This document shows, one piece after another, positions 61,854 to 64,000 of a stretch of DNA of 64,000 nucleotides; positions within the stretch are counted from its first letter, which is position 1, and every line of letters starts with the position of its first letter. The translations under genes and the position numbers were made by a program. Location: contig DATGMF010000010.1 of assembly GCA_035293765.1 (NCBI GenBank), positions 119,993 through 183,992 of the forward strand. Direction: 5' to 3'. Below the pieces are notes generated by a model. It was given only the letters and a program-made list of their open reading frames with translations. It ran no database searches and was not told the origin of the DNA. This stretch comes from DASRHT01 sp035293765. Its GTDB lineage: Bacteria > Chloroflexota > Ktedonobacteria > Ktedonobacterales > Ktedonobacteraceae.

Positions 61854-63449
61854 ATGGACTCTCAATCCCCCGAACGTATCGTCGTACACGTTGACGAAAT
61901 CAAAAAGGCTCCGAAAATACCCGTCAGTCGTCGTGATCTGCTCAAGCTTGGTATAAGTGGCGCCGCAGCAACGACTCTTGCGAGCATTGATGCTCTGGTA
62001 TGGGCGCCAGAGCGCGCTGCACTCGCCGCTCCAGCGGTGGCGCCCTCGGATATCCAGTTCGACATCGGCAATTTTATCGCACCAGCGCAGACAATTAACG
62101 GCATTCAGTTCCGTTTTGGGCCGGTCTATACCCTTTTCCTTACCGCCAGGTTAAACTTCACACCGGACAGAAATGACCAGGCGGATATGGCAAATGCGCT
62201 CAACACGATTGAGCAGGTATTTCCCTGGAGCCCGAGCGGAGTCTTCACCTTCGTTGCCTATGGCCTGCCGTATTTCCGAAGAATACCAAGCAGCCTGGTG
62301 AATAGTGCCATGCCGCGCCTGCTCTCGGATAACACCCGCTTTGCGCTTGAGGAGGCTGTACCTGCCCCAACCGACGTGACCCCAACGAATGGGATCGTCA
62401 AAGCCACCTTCAACGTCAATGTGTTGATCGAGTCGAATGATATTCTCTTCACGATCCGCAGCGACTCCCTTAACAATGCGCAGAACGTCGCCAACTGGCT
62501 CCAGGGTAGCAACAACCTGGGTGGTTTCTTCGTTAGCTCGCCTAATTTTGCTTTCAATGGCCTGGTCACGTTTACGACCATCCGTACCATGTTTGCGCAG
62601 ATGGGTCTCCCGCGCCAGATAGCGAACCAGAACAACCTTCCCTATGCTGGAGAGATCAACCCGCAGAGCCCGATGTGGATGGGATTTGCCGACCAGCAGG
62701 TCTCAGGCAGCGGACCGGCAGCGATCACAACGTTTGCCGGCAATGCTTCGGCGAAATTCACCAATAAGGTCGCTGGCAACTACTTCGACAATGGCTCGAT
62801 GCAGCATCTGTCCCACGTCATCCAGGATCTGGCGCAGTTCTACAACAAGGATCCCAACAAGTTCGCTGGGGCAGAACCGTATACCGAGCGGGTACAATAC
62901 ATGTTCCGCACTGACCCGATCCCGAGCCTGGGCAACACCGATCAGTTCACGGATGGCGGCGGACAAGGGTTCCTGGTTAATGACGCCAGCATCTTCCTCA
63001 AGTACCAGGCACAGGGAACAACTGAAGCAGCCCAGACGGCGGCCAGCCCCAACGTGGTCAACGATCCCCAGCCGGATGGCAGCGGGCGCATCCCACGTAT
63101 GGGACATCTTGCCGCGCTACAGCAACTTTCCCGTGCTTCCGACGGAACCCCTCTCCATATTCGGAATGATGGTCCCGGCTTTAGTGCAGGAGACGTTCCC
63201 AATGGTACCGCGCAGCCGAAGCTCCAGTTCACAGTCTTTATGCCGACTGCCGATCTGTTCAACAGGATGCGTGCCGCTACAGCAGCATTACAATTTCAGA
63301 AGTTCGAAACGGGCAAAGGTGGAAGCACCACCGGTACCGTCGATGCCGACGATAACGGATTAGAGCGCTTCCTGACCGCGACCCGCCGTCAGAATTTCCT
63401 GATCCCGCCACGTCGTAATCGCGCATTCCCGCTCGTTGAGTTCACCTAA
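61854..63449 (+). CDS. Tat-exported Dyp-peroxidase-like protein (DUF7405 type)
   Basis: A 531-residue secreted protein. The twin-arginine signal is VSRRDLLKLGISGAAATTL (residues about 24-43), ending near ALAAPA. The mature part has a two-half layout and motifs such as MWMGFADQQVSGSGPAAIT (compare the GFxDG motif of dye-decolourising peroxidases), SHVIQDLAQFY, YMFRTDPIPSLG and PRMGHLAAL. Heme ligation is not certain from the sequence. Tat export implies that a cofactor is inserted before secretion. AAGGAG 11 nt upstream supports the ATG. It ends in a strong terminator. Confidence 0.7.
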   Translation: MDSQSPERIVVHVDEIKKAPKIPVSRRDLLKLGISGAAATTLASIDALVWAPERAALAAPAVAPSDIQFDIGNFIAPAQTINGIQFRFGPVYTLFLTARLNFTPDRNDQADMANALNTIEQVFPWSPSGVFTFVAYGLPYFRRIPSSLVNSAMPRLLSDNTRFALEEAVPAPTDVTPTNGIVKATFNVNVLIESNDILFTIRSDSLNNAQNVANWLQGSNNLGGFFVSSPNFAFNGLVTFTTIRTMFAQMGLPRQIANQNNLPYAGEINPQSPMWMGFADQQVSGSGPAAITTFAGNASAKFTNKVAGNYFDNGSMQHLSHVIQDLAQFYNKDPNKFAGAEPYTERVQYMFRTDPIPSLGNTDQFTDGGGQGFLVNDASIFLKYQAQGTTEAAQTAASPNVVNDPQPDGSGRIPRMGHLAALQQLSRASDGTPLHIRNDGPGFSAGDVPNGTAQPKLQFTVFMPTADLFNRMRAATAALQFQKFETGKGGSTTGTVDADDNGLERFLTATRRQNFLIPPRRNRAFPLVEFT

Positions 63450-63472
63450 AATAGGCGTCTCCAAGAGTTTAT

Positions 63473-63512
63473 GGGAGGGCAGCAGCAATGTTGCTCTCCC
63501 GTATTTCTTTTT
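63473..63512 (+). terminator. Intrinsic terminator of the Tat-exported protein gene
   Basis: GGGAG...CTCCC (63473-63500) with inner AGCAA/TTGCT pairing, followed by GTATTTCTTTTTT. Confidence 0.85.
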
Positions 63513-63545
63513 TCAGGACTTTTGGAAAAAAAGGTCTCAAAACAC

Positions 63546-63574
63546 TTGACATTGCGCAATACCTGTGCCATAAT
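63546..63574 (+). promoter_or_regulatory. Sigma-70 promoter of the 23S rRNA gene
   Basis: TTGACA (63546-63551), 17-nt spacer, CATAAT (63569-63574), about 190 nt upstream of the mature 23S end. The leader contains hairpins at about 63651-63665 and 63717-63740, possible antitermination or processing structures. Confidence 0.82.
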
Positions 63575-63767
63575 GACGATGTCATCGATGTGCAAGGGTA
63601 CGTAACCTCCGGTTAACAAACCTCCCACACGATTTATCCCAAAAGCTCAGCTTTTAGGGGACTCATGTCCTGTAAAAAGGCATGGTGTACATTCACAATT
63701 GAATAAACTTCTTACTTCAATTTTGCCGTAGGGCAAATTGAGAAACAGAGAGAAACTCAAAGAAGAA

Positions 63768-64000
63768 GAACAAGCTACACAGCGTACGGGGTGGATGCCT
63801 AGGCGCCAAACGCCGAAGAAGGACGCGGAGACCGGCGAAACGTTCAGGGGGAGCTGCACGCAAGCGATGAGCCCTGAGAGTCCGAATGGGGCAACCCCTC
63901 CAGAGTGATGTCTGGAGACCCCTCACTGAATCTATAGGTGAGGAGGAGGGCAGCGGGCGAACTGAAACATCTCAGTAGCCCGACGAGAAGAAATCAACCG
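63768..64000 (+). rRNA. rrl: 23S rRNA, 5' part (runs off the window)
   Basis: The conserved start of domain I is present: GCGTACGGGGTGGATGCC, then GAAGAAGGACG, CCGAATGGGGCAACCC, CTGAATCTATAGG and GAACTGAAACATCT, ending in GAAGAAATCAACCG at the window edge. The exact mature 5' end is approximate. No 16S gene or spacer tRNA lies upstream. Confidence 0.96.

Noticed and set aside
63450..63767. 16S rRNA or spacer tRNA upstream of 23S
   Set aside because: Only a terminator, a promoter and a short leader are present.

Overview
The window looks like chromosomal DNA of a filamentous, spore-forming Chloroflexota bacterium of the Ktedonobacteria type. This is an inference from a large membrane-anchored PknB-like kinase, a Pel locus of the kind known from single-membrane bacteria, several lipoproteins, a DUF6114/DUF6230 cassette typical of spore-forming mycelial bacteria, and a 23S rRNA gene transcribed apart from any 16S gene. 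No single gene here proves the genus.

Layout. 1-4 kb: dnaG (minus strand) beside a dense array of at least 20 perfect DnaA boxes with an AT-rich stretch and palindromes, a good oriC candidate although dnaA is not in the window. 4-10 kb: glycogen-debranching enzyme, a polar amino-acid ABC importer (binding lipoprotein, permease, ATPase) and an HD-GYP phosphodiesterase. 10.7-16 kb: an Mre11/SbcD-like and Rad50/SbcC-like pair; the Rad50-like protein has two membrane helices where a zinc hook is expected. 16-21 kb: a possible small RNA, miaA, a Ser/Thr kinase and a membrane-anchored glucosaminidase-like protein.

21.3-22.3 kb: a promoter drives tRNA-Leu(GAG) and a tRNA-Val(UAC) gene whose anticodon loop is split by a 649-nt ORF-less group II intron. 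Domain V, a branch-point adenosine and perfect IBS1/EBS1 and IBS2/EBS2 pairings fix both boundaries. 22.3-24.4 kb is an AT-richer accessory patch with a nucleotidyltransferase toxin-antitoxin-like pair. 25-33 kb holds a GlcD-GlcE fusion, a glycerophosphodiesterase and a small aromatic-degradation cluster (SDR, gentisate dioxygenase, FAD monooxygenase, broken MFS transporter).

33.9-42.7 kb is a Pel-type exopolysaccharide operon (pelD, pelE, pelF, pelG, a separate deacetylase, a separate GH114 glycosidase, a cupin). PelD lacks the c-di-GMP-binding GGDEF domain, and the two PelA activities are on separate proteins. 42.8-50.7 kb encodes a TerC-like membrane protein and a very large propeller/HEAT/AAA protein, divergent from a second AAA protein and a small P-loop kinase. 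51.5-54.3 kb is a TetR-controlled DUF6114/DUF6230 envelope cassette with a visible promoter and operator. 54.8-60.4 kb carries a copper amine oxidase, an APC permease and a patatin-like lipase.

60.65-61.18 kb is an AhpD/carboxymuconolactone-decarboxylase-type gene in which an in-frame UGA falls exactly on the second cysteine of the CxxC motif. It is followed at the right distance by a 7-bp hairpin with a GGC loop, so it is a strong selenoprotein candidate (CxxU). The window ends with a Tat-exported peroxidase-like protein and the 5' part of a 23S rRNA gene under its own promoter.

The two strongest hidden signals are the group II intron inside tRNA-Val(UAC) and the UGA-containing AhpD-like gene; an automatic annotation would probably miss or break both.
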